Shown here piece after piece: positions 24,210-32,720 of a stretch of DNA of 44,882 nucleotides. The notes below the pieces were generated by a model, which saw only the letters and a program-made list of their open reading frames with translations, was not told where the DNA came from and did not search any database. Location of the stretch: the NCBI GenBank assembly GCA_018971775.1, contig JAGXAB010000053.1, forward strand, positions 1-44,882. The letters are read 5' to 3'. Every line of letters begins with the position of its first letter. The first letter of the stretch is position 1. This DNA is from Cyanobacteria bacterium REEB67 (GTDB taxonomy: Bacteria > Cyanobacteriota > Vampirovibrionia > Obscuribacterales > Obscuribacteraceae). The position numbers and the translations under genes are program-made.

Positions 24210-26123
24210 ATGGAAAAACTCTTGTCTCTTCTAAAGGGCTTTTCCCCACTGAAGCCCCTAATTGCAGTGGGATCTTTTCTGTACAGACTTCTCGATCGGG
24301 TGCTCAACTTCGTTGGTGCTCGCATGAAGTATCTCGCCCCTCTGGGACGAGTCCTGCTTTTCTTCGCCAAGCTGCTGCGCCTGAATAAAATCCTCGCCTG
24401 GGACGATTTGGTCTTAATTGCCAAACCCTACTGGGTGGGTGACGAAAAGGTGCGAGCCTACTCCCTGCTTGGAGCGTCGCTCTTCTGCATGGTGGCTAAT
24501 GCCAAGGCGGCGTATTACTTCGGCTACCAGCTCAAGGTAATCAATGACGTCGTCAACAAGAGCTCGAATGAACGCGAGTTCTTCCTCGCCGTTGCATGGC
24601 TGGCCGGCATCGGCGCCATCTGGGCAATCGTCGGTGGTGGTTATGGCTACTTCCGCAGCTTGCTCGGCCTGGATTGGCGCGTCTGGCAGTCCCGGATGTA
24701 TATCGGCCAGTACGGCAAGAACGAAGCCTATCTGCGTCTCAAGATCGAGAACCCCGATCAGCGCATGGCGCAGGACCCGGACATCTTCGCCAATACGACG
24801 GTGTGGCTGTTCATGATCCTCGTCGAAACCGGCGTCAATCTCTACACTTTCGTGCCGGTGCTTCTGCAAGGGTCCTGGATTCTCAGCGCTGCCTGCGTCG
24901 CCTGCGCTCTCGGCAGTTATATCGCCGTACTCGGGATGGGCAAGGAATTGCCCAAACTGACTTCGCGTCAGCTTGATGCCGAAGCGTCCTTGCGCACACA
25001 TCTGCAAGACGGCCCTCGCTACGCCGCTTCGATCGCCTTACAGCGCTCGGAGCGAGTCTTCCTCGGTCAAGGGTTCCTGCGCCTCGGCGTAGTGCGTACC
25101 GTTCTCGCTCGCGTCATGAGGGTCAACCTCTTCATCGGCTTCTACAACTTCTTCTCCGGAAAGGTTGTGGAAAACGCAGCGCTGGTTGGAATCGGCTGGC
25201 TGATCATGCACGGTCGCGCCACCATTGGCGATATCGCACAGGTCAGTCAGGCCTTCACCAACGTCTACAACGGCCTGACGGTGTTCACCAGTCAGATTGG
25301 TGCATTCAGCAACTTGAAGGCAGAGATTGAGCGGCTTGGACCGTTTGCTCGCGCCCTCGACGACATCGGCGAGAACCGTATGCCGGCCGGTCAATGGATC
25401 GAATACCACGAAACCGAGGGCAAGGCCCTAGAATTCCGCGATGTCACCATCTTCAGCTCCTACCTTGATGCCAAGCCGGTTGTGCATGCCATGACTTGCT
25501 CCTTCGATGTGGATACGCTGATCACAGGTCGCGATGGTCACGGCAAGAGCGATCTGGCCAGGGCGATCGGACTGGGTGTGGCTGCCGGTGCAGGCGAAAT
25601 CTTCCGTCCGCAACGCGACAAGATCATGTTCCTGCCGCAAAATCTCTACTTGCCCGTATGTTCCCTGCGCGTCTTCCTTCTCGACATGCAGGAAGCGACG
25701 AAGGACGACGACGAGCGCATGATCAACGCCCTCGATCTAGTCGGCTTGCACGACCTTCCCGAACAATCCAAGGACGAAAACAGCGGCGGCTTCGACACCT
25801 CGCAAGACTGGCGCGGCAAGCTAACCACGCAACAGCAGCAACAGCTCTGCCTGGCCCGGGCCATTCTCTTCAAGCCGGAAGTGCTGGTCGTCGACCAGGC
25901 TACCGACGGCATGGAAGCGGCCATCGAAGAGGACGTCTTCAAAATCCTCAAGGCACTCAATGTCCGGCTGATCACCTTCTCCAACAACGCTCGTTTGGCC
26001 AAGTATCACCAGCGAGTGATTGAGCTGAAGGAAGACGGCTCGTACAGCGAATCGGCCGCTCCGGATTATAAGGGCCCGGCCTGGAAGCCGCGCCTGGTGC
26101 GCAAGGTCAACGACCGACGTTAG
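24210..26123 (+). CDS. SbmA/ABCD-like ABC transporter with degenerate ATPase site
   Basis: A 637-aa half-transporter: an N-terminal membrane domain (about 60-400) with several hydrophobic helices and the NPDQRMAQDPDIF motif typical of the ABCD/SbmA-BacA/YddA group, and a C-terminal nucleotide-binding domain (about 410-615). Walker A is intact (GRDGHGKS, 440-447, K446). The rest is abnormal: the LSGGE signature reads LTTQQQ (538-543), Walker B D562 is followed by Q563 instead of the catalytic Glu, and the switch His is Asn (592/593). It should bind ATP but hydrolyse poorly, as the degenerate half of heterodimeric exporters does. The SD is weak. The stop codon lies in the loop of a 13-bp hairpin that begins a tandem repeat. 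Relatives import peptides, cobalamin or acyl-CoA; the substrate here is unknown. Confidence 0.88.
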   Translation: MEKLLSLLKGFSPLKPLIAVGSFLYRLLDRVLNFVGARMKYLAPLGRVLLFFAKLLRLNKILAWDDLVLIAKPYWVGDEKVRAYSLLGASLFCMVANAKAAYYFGYQLKVINDVVNKSSNEREFFLAVAWLAGIGAIWAIVGGGYGYFRSLLGLDWRVWQSRMYIGQYGKNEAYLRLKIENPDQRMAQDPDIFANTTVWLFMILVETGVNLYTFVPVLLQGSWILSAACVACALGSYIAVLGMGKELPKLTSRQLDAEASLRTHLQDGPRYAASIALQRSERVFLGQGFLRLGVVRTVLARVMRVNLFIGFYNFFSGKVVENAALVGIGWLIMHGRATIGDIAQVSQAFTNVYNGLTVFTSQIGAFSNLKAEIERLGPFARALDDIGENRMPAGQWIEYHETEGKALEFRDVTIFSSYLDAKPVVHAMTCSFDVDTLITGRDGHGKSDLARAIGLGVAAGAGEIFRPQRDKIMFLPQNLYLPVCSLRVFLLDMQEATKDDDERMINALDLVGLHDLPEQSKDENSGGFDTSQDWRGKLTTQQQQQLCLARAILFKPEVLVVDQATDGMEAAIEEDVFKILKALNVRLITFSNNARLAKYHQRVIELKEDGSYSESAAPDYKGPAWKPRLVRKVNDRR

Positions 26124-26247
26124 TCGGTCGTTGACCGTCGCAAGTGCCAAATGTGACCGACGTTAGTCGGTCGTTGACCGTCGCAAGTGCCAAATGTGAC
26201 CGTCGTTAGTCGGTCGTTGACCGTCGCAAGTGCCAAATGCGACCGAC
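26112..26247 (+). repeat. 43-bp tandem repeat (three copies plus a fragment) of hairpins
   Basis: Units start at 26112, 26155 and 26198, with a 7-nt fragment at 26241, giving an exact 43-bp period. Each unit begins GACCGAC-GTTA-GTCGGTC, a stem-loop, followed by a GTTGACCGTCGCAAG-type spacer. The first copy extends to a perfect 13-bp stem (26106-26118 with 26123-26135) whose GTTA loop contains the TAG stop of the ABC gene, so the repeat seems to have been copied from the 3' end of the coding sequence. Copy 3 has one changed stem base. No T run follows. Confidence 0.9.
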
Positions 26248-26316
26248 AAGATTAGCGACCGACTACGGCCGGCCGCCAGACGCGGCATACGACAACTCGG
26301 ACAACGGAGAGAGCCT

Positions 26317-26655
26317 GTGCGCAAACAATTCGTAATCGTCGAAAATTCCGTCGACTATGCAGGCGAAGGCAGCTATCACGTGGTGCTCGGCATCACGTCT
26401 AGCTCCGACCTGGCTATCGAGCTGGTCGAAAAGCGGCATCCCAAACTGGTGCGCGAGGAGTTCCCCGGCTACAGCCCCGGTGAAATCGCCTTTGCCATGC
26501 GCGGTGTAAATATGGCGGAATGCGGCTCCGATCTCTATTACACCTTCTCGATCAGGCCCTTCGAAGTCGATCCGCCATCCCTCGGTGAAGCCGACTATGG
26601 GCTGGGCGAGGATGACGAACAAGAAGGCATCGATCGCACCGACGATGGTGCTTGA
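26317..26655 (+). CDS. hypothetical protein
   Basis: A 112-aa protein starting at GTG 26317 with GGAGAG at correct spacing; a longer ATG frame from 26230 would begin inside the tandem repeat. It shows a beta-rich start (KQFVIVENSVDYAGEGSYHVVLGI), a helix (DLAIELVEKRHP) and a very acidic C-terminus (GLGEDDEQEG). I recognise no family. It probably follows the ABC gene in one transcript. Confidence 0.65.
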   Translation: MRKQFVIVENSVDYAGEGSYHVVLGITSSSDLAIELVEKRHPKLVREEFPGYSPGEIAFAMRGVNMAECGSDLYYTFSIRPFEVDPPSLGEADYGLGEDDEQEGIDRTDDGA

Positions 26656-26688
26656 AGTTTCCTCGAATCGCCACGGAAGGACAATGCA

Positions 26689-26913
26689 ATGAACAAAAAT
26701 ATACCCTGTATATGCAGCGTCGGCGCCGATGATGACATGGCTTGTGCCTGCGCCTGCAGCCTGCCAGGCTGCAGAGAGTGCGACTACCTTTCGCCCTCCG
26801 AACGCGACGGCACCGACTACGGGCCGACCAGAACGGAGCGCATCGTCTACACCAGCTTTGTCGCCGGTGCGATGATCCTCTTCTTCATCGGCCTGGCCTT
26901 CGGTCCGCACTGA
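26689..26913 (+). CDS. Cys-rich tail-anchored microprotein
   Basis: A 74-aa protein with seven cysteines in the first 31 residues: CxC at 7/9, CxCxC at 19/21/23, and CxxC at 28/31. A charged segment follows, then a C-terminal transmembrane helix (about 52-71). The Cys cluster could bind zinc or a metal cluster on the cytoplasmic side of the membrane. A GGAAGGA SD precedes the ATG and a strong terminator follows. I recognise no family. Confidence 0.65.
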   Translation: MNKNIPCICSVGADDDMACACACSLPGCRECDYLSPSERDGTDYGPTRTERIVYTSFVAGAMILFFIGLAFGPH

Positions 26914-26926
26914 TCAAAACGCCAAG

Positions 26927-26964
26927 AGCCCCGGTCCGTCGAGTTTTCGACGCCGGGGCTTTCG
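26927..26964 (+). terminator. intrinsic terminator after the Cys-rich gene
   Basis: AGCCCCGG (26927-26934) pairs with CCGGGGCT (26953-26960). The loop contains a second stem, CGTCGA/TCGACG, and TTTC follows. It ends the rightward unit that starts with the ABC gene at 24210. Confidence 0.8.
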
Positions 26965-27165
26965 GCCCTATCCGAATCCTCCGATCGATTTAAAAAGCAA
27001 AATTTTAACTATAAAGCTTAGTATCCAATCGAAGCGAAAAAGATGATAGAAAGAAAAAGAGTGAGGGAGCCGAAGGCCCATCACAAAAAAAGACGGAGAA
27101 AGTAAGATTGCTCTCCTTTCTCCGTCATCATCAGTCAGCACTGCTAGACGAGCAGATCAATCGCC

Positions 27166-27867
27166 TCAGCGCGCCGCGTCCAGAACGAAATTGAAGTAGC
27201 CCTTTTGCACAAGCCCCTTTATCGGTATCCCCGGAGAGAGCTGCACAACGAGCTCGGGCTGGAAGAAGTCATCCCCGGGGATGTCGAGGCCATTTTGCGC
27301 ATCGTCCTCGAAATAGAGCTGCGTGACCAGCTCTACAAAGCCGGGCGCTTCAACTTTGACGTGAATATGCGCAGGACGCCAGAGCTTCCAACCCTCGTCA
27401 AAATAATTGCCCGGCCTCAGACAGATAAAGCTGAAATGGCCATCCGCTTCGGTAATGATCCGACCACGGTAGGCCTGCTGCTCGGCAGGAATTTCAATGG
27501 GGTTGCCGGCGTCGTCCTGGTTATCGTAGCGACCGTGGGGGTCAGCCACCCAAACCGAAACGGTTGCACCAGCAATGGTGGCACAATCGGCAGCGAGCAC
27601 CTGACCGCTGATCTGGATTTGATCTGGTAGTTTGGCCAGTACCGCCGCTGCTTCTTCTCCTGATACACCGGCAGGAGGCAAGAAGGCTGACGGCGGAAAA
27701 AGGCGATTACGCAGCGGCGCTGAAGCGATGAAGTACGGACCTTCGACCTGGCCGGGAGTGAGACGCAACCGACGCGGCAATAGAGGCGGGCGTGGAGGGC
27801 GCGCAGGCTCAGCAGCCAGGTTTTCTGTAGCTTTGGCGGTCGATGTGCTGATTTCCATGCTTGTCAT
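27166..27867 (-). CDS. intradiol ring-cleavage dioxygenase-like protein
   Basis: A 233-aa protein of the catechol/protocatechuate dioxygenase family (non-haem Fe3+ enzymes that cut between the hydroxyls of catechols). Counting from the ATG at 27865-27867, putative ligands are Y114 (GRYDN), Y155 (PGNY), H167 and H169 (RPAHIH). The N-terminal LTPGQVEGPYF and the C-terminal TQLYFEDDA also match the family. The first 30 residues are Thr/Ala/Pro-rich and unlike typical members. No other aromatic-degradation gene is nearby. The start lies 10 bp after the DUF502 stop with GATGAG as SD, implying coupling to that membrane protein. The substrate is unknown. Confidence 0.88.
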   Translation of the reverse strand: MTSMEISTSTAKATENLAAEPARPPRPPLLPRRLRLTPGQVEGPYFIASAPLRNRLFPPSAFLPPAGVSGEEAAAVLAKLPDQIQISGQVLAADCATIAGATVSVWVADPHGRYDNQDDAGNPIEIPAEQQAYRGRIITEADGHFSFICLRPGNYFDEGWKLWRPAHIHVKVEAPGFVELVTQLYFEDDAQNGLDIPGDDFFQPELVVQLSPGIPIKGLVQKGYFNFVLDAAR

Positions 27868-27877
27868 TGTTAGCTCA

Positions 27878-28567
27878 TCACTGTTTGGGGTTACGGGGTT
27901 TGCCCTTGGGCAAAACATCGGGAGCAAGGACGCCCACCGACATGATCATCTTGAAGCCGTCCTCAGGAGATATACCGGCATCCCAGGTATCTTCTTCGGG
28001 GACAATCTGGATAAAGCCGCTGGCCGGGGACGGTCCATGCGGCACGAAGACGACGAGCAGCTTGCGACCGCTTTCCGCCTCGGTCACTTCACGAGTGACA
28101 AAGCCGAGAGTCGGATTGTCCATCGGGAAATACAAATAGACGCAGCGCTTGAAGCTCTGCGCGCCCGAGTCTCCGAAGGCTTCGACCATCTTGCGCACGG
28201 AGCGATAGATGGAGTTAACACCAGGGATATGGATAAAGATGTGATCGATCAGGCGCAGACCTTCTTTGCCCATGCGATAAGATGCCACCACCCCCAGTGC
28301 CATCAAGAAGGCGACGAGGAGAAGAAAGCTGATCACGGCCTCAAGACTGCCGAACCAACTTTGAGCAGTGATCGCGACCGGCAGAAGGTGAACGGCCAGC
28401 AAATGGACAAGCGGACCGAGCCAGGTATTGGTGAGCGTGATCGCATAGTCGAGCAACCAGACGGTTACAGCTACCGGGATGACGACAAAAAGACCACGCA
28501 TAAAGTATGTGCGGAGCGCTCCATTGCCCTTGGCTGGCGAGGGACGTGGAGCGTTAGGACTAGTCAT
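27878..28567 (-). CDS. DUF502 family membrane protein
   Basis: A 229-aa protein matching the DUF502 pattern: a first transmembrane helix with GLFVVIPVAVTVWLL, a second hydrophobic segment (about 70-95), then HIPGVNSIYRSVRKMVEAF, GFVTREV, VVFVPHGPSPASG and a final SVGVL region. The family is widespread in bacteria and related to plant LIKE-COV proteins; its biochemical role is unknown. It starts at ATG with GAGGAAA. It is upstream of, and tightly linked to, the intradiol dioxygenase-like gene. Confidence 0.9.
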   Translation of the reverse strand: MTSPNAPRPSPAKGNGALRTYFMRGLFVVIPVAVTVWLLDYAITLTNTWLGPLVHLLAVHLLPVAITAQSWFGSLEAVISFLLLVAFLMALGVVASYRMGKEGLRLIDHIFIHIPGVNSIYRSVRKMVEAFGDSGAQSFKRCVYLYFPMDNPTLGFVTREVTEAESGRKLLVVFVPHGPSPASGFIQIVPEEDTWDAGISPEDGFKMIMSVGVLAPDVLPKGKPRNPKQ

Positions 28568-28622
28568 GAGATTTCCTCATTAAAGGTCAAAAATAGGCAG
28601 AAACTAAAAGAGCGGCAAAGAG

Positions 28623-28687
28623 AAAAAACGGAGCCAACCGGAAACAAAGCCTGACCCGAGGTCAGACAGTGCTCCGGTCAGCTCCGT
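28623..28687 (-). terminator. intrinsic terminator of the EEP gene
   Basis: ACGGAGC (28628-28634) pairs with GCTCCGT (28681-28687), with further inner pairing (CCGGA/TCCGG and TGACC/GGTCA). On the leftward strand six Ts follow (28623-28628). It is 36 bp beyond the stop of the EEP gene. Confidence 0.85.
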
Positions 28688-28722
28688 GCAGGTTCTTACT
28701 AATCAATCAGCAGGGCTGAGCC

Positions 28723-29925
28723 TTACTGATCGAGTTCGGCCGGCTGGCTCGGATTGTCGCCGAAGGGGCCAGTCGGGTCGTCCACGGTGCCGCAGGCCGT
28801 ATCGGTGGCGGCAGGGCCGACACAGACGCGCTTGCGCACGGTGTTCAGGGCGTGATCGCTGAAAGCACGCGTGATTGCCGGGTTGGCATAGAACTGCCGC
28901 ACCGACAGGTTGCCGATCGGGCCGAAGTTGAGCTTCAGGAAGGCATCCAGACGGCTGCCCATGGACTGGGTGGCCTGGGTGTCATTCGGGAAGATGATCT
29001 TCCAACCAGCGTTCAGCAGCGGCTGCAGGTCGGTCGGACGGTCGATGAAAGTGTTCCAGTCGCCGGCGATCAAGCCCTTGAAGTTGCTGCCAAGCTTCTT
29101 GACCAGGATGGCGCACTGCTGCGAACGCACCTTGCCGGACACAGCGGGACCACCGCGCATGCTCTTCAGGTGAACGACCACAGCCGAGAACTGCTCGCCC
29201 GTCGCCGTGTCCTCGAGATCGAGACGGAAAGCGGGACGCAGGTCAGGAACGCCCTGGACGTTGGCCACATCATCGTAGGAAATCGGCGAGCCGATCACCT
29301 TCAGACGCGGATGCACGACGAAACCGACGGCCTGGTGGCGCGTGTTCTCGACCGACGTGTAGGCCTTGTAGCCGGGGAGCATGTTGGCGATCGTCTGCTG
29401 GAAGCCATCGTCGAGCTCAGAGCCGAACATCAGGTGATGACGCTCGAAGATGATCTTGTAGCTACCAGCGAAGAACTTGGCCTTGGAGGCGTCGCCGAAC
29501 TCGAAGTTCATCTCGCCGAAGATCAGGTTGCCCGTGTTGTCCACAGGTTGCATCGCACTCATCATGCGCGTCACTTCGCGTTCGATAGTAGCCGGGTTAG
29601 GGAGCTGGCGACCGCTGCCGTTGCCACCCTTGTTGCCGCCGCCCTTGTTGCCCCTGTTCTTCTTGCTGTTCTTACCGCGGTTCTTGAAGAGCTGCAGGTC
29701 GATGCTGTCGGTGATGCCGGCGAAGCCGTGGGCGATGGCGTGGTCGAGGGTGATTTCGTCGAAGGGCAGGTCATCCGGGTCGGGATAGGTGACCTGGTTG
29801 GCGAGCACTTCATCGGTGTAAGCGTTCGACTTCTCGGTGAGCTGGCGGACTTCGAAATCCGTCAGGATGTTGTCAGGAGTGCTGCCAGTCAGAGACTTGA
29901 CAGTCTTGTTTGTTTTCTTAGCCAT
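28723..29925 (-). CDS. endonuclease/exonuclease/phosphatase-fold protein
   Basis: A 400-aa protein whose C-terminal half has the EEP (DNase I-like) core: VVVHLKS (250-255, catalytic His region), GDWNT (288-292, metal/phosphate site) and SDH (356-358). Such enzymes cut DNA or RNA or remove phosphates. No signal peptide is visible, so it is likely cytoplasmic. The N-terminal 125 residues are extra to the fold and include a Gly/Asn/Lys-rich low-complexity run (about 81-105) that looks suited to RNA or DNA contact. The ATG at 29923-29925 follows GGAG; a 40-residue longer frame has no SD. It is monocistronic and ends at the terminator above. Confidence 0.82.
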   Translation of the reverse strand: MAKKTNKTVKSLTGSTPDNILTDFEVRQLTEKSNAYTDEVLANQVTYPDPDDLPFDEITLDHAIAHGFAGITDSIDLQLFKNRGKNSKKNRGNKGGGNKGGNGSGRQLPNPATIEREVTRMMSAMQPVDNTGNLIFGEMNFEFGDASKAKFFAGSYKIIFERHHLMFGSELDDGFQQTIANMLPGYKAYTSVENTRHQAVGFVVHPRLKVIGSPISYDDVANVQGVPDLRPAFRLDLEDTATGEQFSAVVVHLKSMRGGPAVSGKVRSQQCAILVKKLGSNFKGLIAGDWNTFIDRPTDLQPLLNAGWKIIFPNDTQATQSMGSRLDAFLKLNFGPIGNLSVRQFYANPAITRAFSDHALNTVRKRVCVGPAATDTACGTVDDPTGPFGDNPSQPAELDQ

Positions 29926-31318
29926 TTTTGGAACTCCAAATTCTGGATGGGACCAGTTGTTAGCTCGCGTCGGAGGACACAAGCGGTTGATGCTGTTGCG
30001 CAGCCGGGAGGCTGGTTCAGGCAAAGGCCGGAACGCTTTCGACAACCGTCAAAAACGTCACGACAGATTTAGAAAAAACGTCCACAGGAGCGCTTAGCAG
30101 CATCTGGACAAGGCCACGATCCGCAAAGCAATCTCTTCTTGTTACTCAATCAAAAGGCTGCGACACAAAATCCCTGCTTTCGAGCCAAACGCTAAATTGC
30201 GCTCGAAGTAAATTTGGGAATGTGTTTATAGCTATCTGAGAGGGTTACTTTGAAGAAATTGGGTTGGAAATCATGAACTCTCAACCTATGAGATCTCTTC
30301 ATTTAGAATCAACCCGCGTGGGCTGGGCTTTTGCCGCCGTTTACCGCGCTTAACCGCCCAGGCGCGAAAAGCTGTTTTTCAGATTAAGGAAGGCCAATCT
30401 CGCAATGGTTAGCATAGCTTGTGGATATATCGCTCGCGATGCCGCGCCATAGGCTACAGGCTCAATTAATCAAAGGATTTCAGCTCTTTTCGACCAAACT
30501 TTGCCATGCCAAGCAGCACATTAACCGCAGCACATTTGCGTCTTGCACGTTTTCCAAGAGCGATCAACAGAAATTTGGTTAATGGAGACCCAATCTGATA
30601 ACAGTCAGTTAGCTGGCTGCTGACTCCGACCGATTAGTATTTAGGTAAGCCGCTTTGATTCCCCTGAGCTTCCAAATAAGTCTCAAGTTATTTCTCAAAA
30701 GCGGTTTCAAACACGACGTTAGTATCATCAGCTCGCCGGACAACTAAATAATCCTTTTTGGAAAGATGGTGCTTGTCGCCTTTTCGTCTTTGAATTTTTG
30801 TCGACATACTATTACAGTAAATAGTATATCGTAACACTTGCGCACGGGTCGCGCACCACTTGCCTTGGTTTCGGCACGGGGCCTTGAAAGCCGGGTTGAT
30901 ATCGCTCCCATATCCGCGCTATCTGTCACACTTCGACGTCGGGGTGAAAACACTGCCTTCTCGGGCCCCCAATAGACAATTCAGCGCCTGACAACCGTTG
31001 ATTCCGGCCCCCGGAACTGCCTAGGTTATAAATATCGTTTTCTCTCTTATACATCTGGTTCAAGTCTCACACACAGCAATATTTCTCTTCTACACACAAT
31101 TTTCTCTTCCTCTCCCGAGGCAGGGATCTTCACGTCGTGTGTTTTCGAGCTTTAGAGCTGTGCGATCAGACCCGATCGAAAGTAAGAAAGCGCTTTTCTG
31201 TCTAGCAGGGAAGGCTCACACGAGCTCCCTCCGTTTCTGTTTGTCAAACCAGCGAATTCAAAGTTGAGCGCTGTGCGCCTCAGCTTGTCTCCGCGCAAAA
31301 ACTGAAAGGTGTCTACTT
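29926..31318. other. 1.4-kb gene-free divergent region
   Basis: The spacer between the leftward EEP gene and the rightward HAD gene is far larger than others in the window. No frame with a credible SD was found; the 69-codon frame at 30744-30953 looks spurious. A perfect dyad lies at 30806-30827. The last 300 bp before the HAD gene are pyrimidine-rich (TCTCT and CACAC runs), possibly a long untranslated leader. I recognise no tRNA or known RNA family. Confidence 0.5.
30806..30827. promoter_or_regulatory. perfect dyad, candidate operator
   Basis: ATACTATT (30806-30813), a 6-bp spacer ACAGTA, and AATAGTAT (30820-30827) form a perfect inverted repeat in the middle of the gene-free region. Its AT-rich arms suit a protein-binding operator better than a terminator. 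Confidence 0.45.
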
Positions 31319-32362
31319 ATGACTCAGAGCACTCTCACTCACGCCGCCGCCATCGCCGCTGCCGCTCGTCCCGTCGCCGTCATCCCGGCGCACATCACGA
31401 AGCAGACCAAGTACGTGTTCACGGACATGGACTCCACCATCGGTCTGTTCTGGTCCTACTACTGCCCCGGCATCCGTGAGTACATCGACCTGATGGTCGA
31501 GCGCCACGGTGTCAACAAGACCGAGCTCGAGCGCGAAATCGGTCGCGTCACCCACCAGCACGGTACGCATGAGTACGGTTGGATGATGGAGATGACCAAG
31601 TTCCGCAAGGAATTCAAGGGCACTCCCGCCGAGTTCCGCGACCAGTGGGTCATCCCCTTCTGGAAGTGCCTCGACGACAACCGCAAGAAGTTCCTGCGCC
31701 CGTTCCGCGATGTCATGGAAACCCTCCATGAACTGAAGCAGCGCGGTGTCACCGTCGTCATCGTCTCCGACGCCCCGTTCTTCATGGGCCTCACCCGCGC
31801 CTGCGACATGAAACTCGACACCTACGTCGACGGCATCTTCGCGCTCGATTGTCCGCTCCCGGACGTTTCGCAGTTCGTCGACCCGGAAGACATGGCCTAT
31901 GGCGTTCAGCGCATCAAGGACTTGGAGGCTCGCGCCCACAAGTTCAACGTCGCCGTCACTCTGCCGAAGAGCTGCGAAAAGCCGAACACCGGTGGCGTCC
32001 TCGCTGCCATGCAGGCCTATCCGGACGCTACGGTCGACAACTCCATCTTCGTTGGCGACAACCTGAAGAAGGACGGCGGTGTGGCGCAGACTCTCGGCAT
32101 GCGGTTCATCTGGGCCAGCTACGGCCTGTGGCTGCCCCCCGAGTACGAAGACATCATCGACGCGCGTATCACGCCGACGGGTCAGATGCCGACCAATGGT
32201 CATGGTGTCGGATACCGTCCCAGCGTCTACCCGCCGATGGTCGAAGACGCCGGCTCCTACAAGGCAATCCTCAACCACCTCGGTGAGGAGCTGCTGCCGA
32301 CGGCCCCGACGACGCTGAACCCGTCGACGGAAACCCTGGTCACCGACCGCAACGGCCACTAA
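31319..32362 (+). CDS. HAD-superfamily phosphatase
   Basis: A 347-aa haloacid dehalogenase-fold protein: motif I FTDMDSTIG with nucleophile D36 and acid D38, motif II VIVSDAP with S150, a motif III Lys (EKPN, K221) and motif IV VGDNLKKDG with D247 and D252. It should be an active Mg-dependent phosphatase. A helical cap lies between motifs I and II. The Ala-rich N-terminus (1-28) and a 55-residue Pro/Thr-rich C-terminal tail are extra. The substrate is not visible: a nucleotide, sugar or nucleic-acid end phosphate are all possible. The ATG has AAAGGTG. It heads a three-gene unit with two small proteins, ending at the terminator near 33000. Confidence 0.85.
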   Translation: MTQSTLTHAAAIAAAARPVAVIPAHITKQTKYVFTDMDSTIGLFWSYYCPGIREYIDLMVERHGVNKTELEREIGRVTHQHGTHEYGWMMEMTKFRKEFKGTPAEFRDQWVIPFWKCLDDNRKKFLRPFRDVMETLHELKQRGVTVVIVSDAPFFMGLTRACDMKLDTYVDGIFALDCPLPDVSQFVDPEDMAYGVQRIKDLEARAHKFNVAVTLPKSCEKPNTGGVLAAMQAYPDATVDNSIFVGDNLKKDGGVAQTLGMRFIWASYGLWLPPEYEDIIDARITPTGQMPTNGHGVGYRPSVYPPMVEDAGSYKAILNHLGEELLPTAPTTLNPSTETLVTDRNGH

Positions 32363-32387
32363 TCGGCCGCCGGTTGGCTATTGCGAG

Positions 32388-32432
32388 AGCGGAGAGGGAT
32401 GATTGGCCACCCTGGCTAATCCCCTCTCCGCT
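32388..32432 (+). promoter_or_regulatory. long hairpin between the HAD gene and its small neighbour
   Basis: AGCGGAGAGGG (32388-32398) pairs with CCCTCTCCGCT (32422-32432), and the interior ATTGGCCA/TGGCTAAT also pairs with one wobble, giving a nearly continuous stem. No T run follows. It may stabilise the HAD mRNA or partially terminate before the downstream gene. Confidence 0.6.
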
Positions 32433-32452
32433 AAGCTTGGGAGAGAACCTTG

Positions 32453-32707
32453 ATGCAGTCATCCTTCTTGAAGCCGCTGCCCAAGGTTGAGAATGACAGC
32501 CTGGCGCTGCCTCAACCTCCACCCCAGAAGCCCGAGGTCGATTATCGAGTGCAATTTCTCGATGTCGAAAACCCGCTCGGACTGAAGGAACTCTCTTACA
32601 AGAAAATCTATCAGGTCTGGAAGCTGCTCGTCCTCAACGGCGAAATCGTCGAAGTGGTCGGTCTGATGTCCAGCGCTTTGGTGGATACCCGCTATCTCTA
32701 CAACTGA
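32453..32707 (+). CDS. small hypothetical protein
   Basis: An 84-aa protein. GGGAGAG precedes the ATG at 32453, with TTG 32450 as an alternative. A Pro-rich N-terminus is followed by a compact region, VDYRVQFLDVENPLG and KIYQVWKLLVLNGEIVEVVG. I recognise no family. It is the second gene of the HAD unit. Confidence 0.65.
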   Translation: MQSSFLKPLPKVENDSLALPQPPPQKPEVDYRVQFLDVENPLGLKELSYKKIYQVWKLLVLNGEIVEVVGLMSSALVDTRYLYN

Positions 32708-32720
32708 GAGGGACCACGCT

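Noticed and set aside
28852..30072. 406-codon rightward frame opposite the EEP gene
   Set aside because: The leftward frame has an SD, EEP motifs and a terminator; the opposite frame is a long antisense shadow caused by GC-rich codon use. The same reasoning removes long antisense frames over nadE, the large ABC gene, prs and pncB.
30744..30953. 69-codon leftward frame in the large gene-free region
   Set aside because: No SD, it overlaps a perfect dyad, and its Arg/Ser-rich composition is typical of a random frame.
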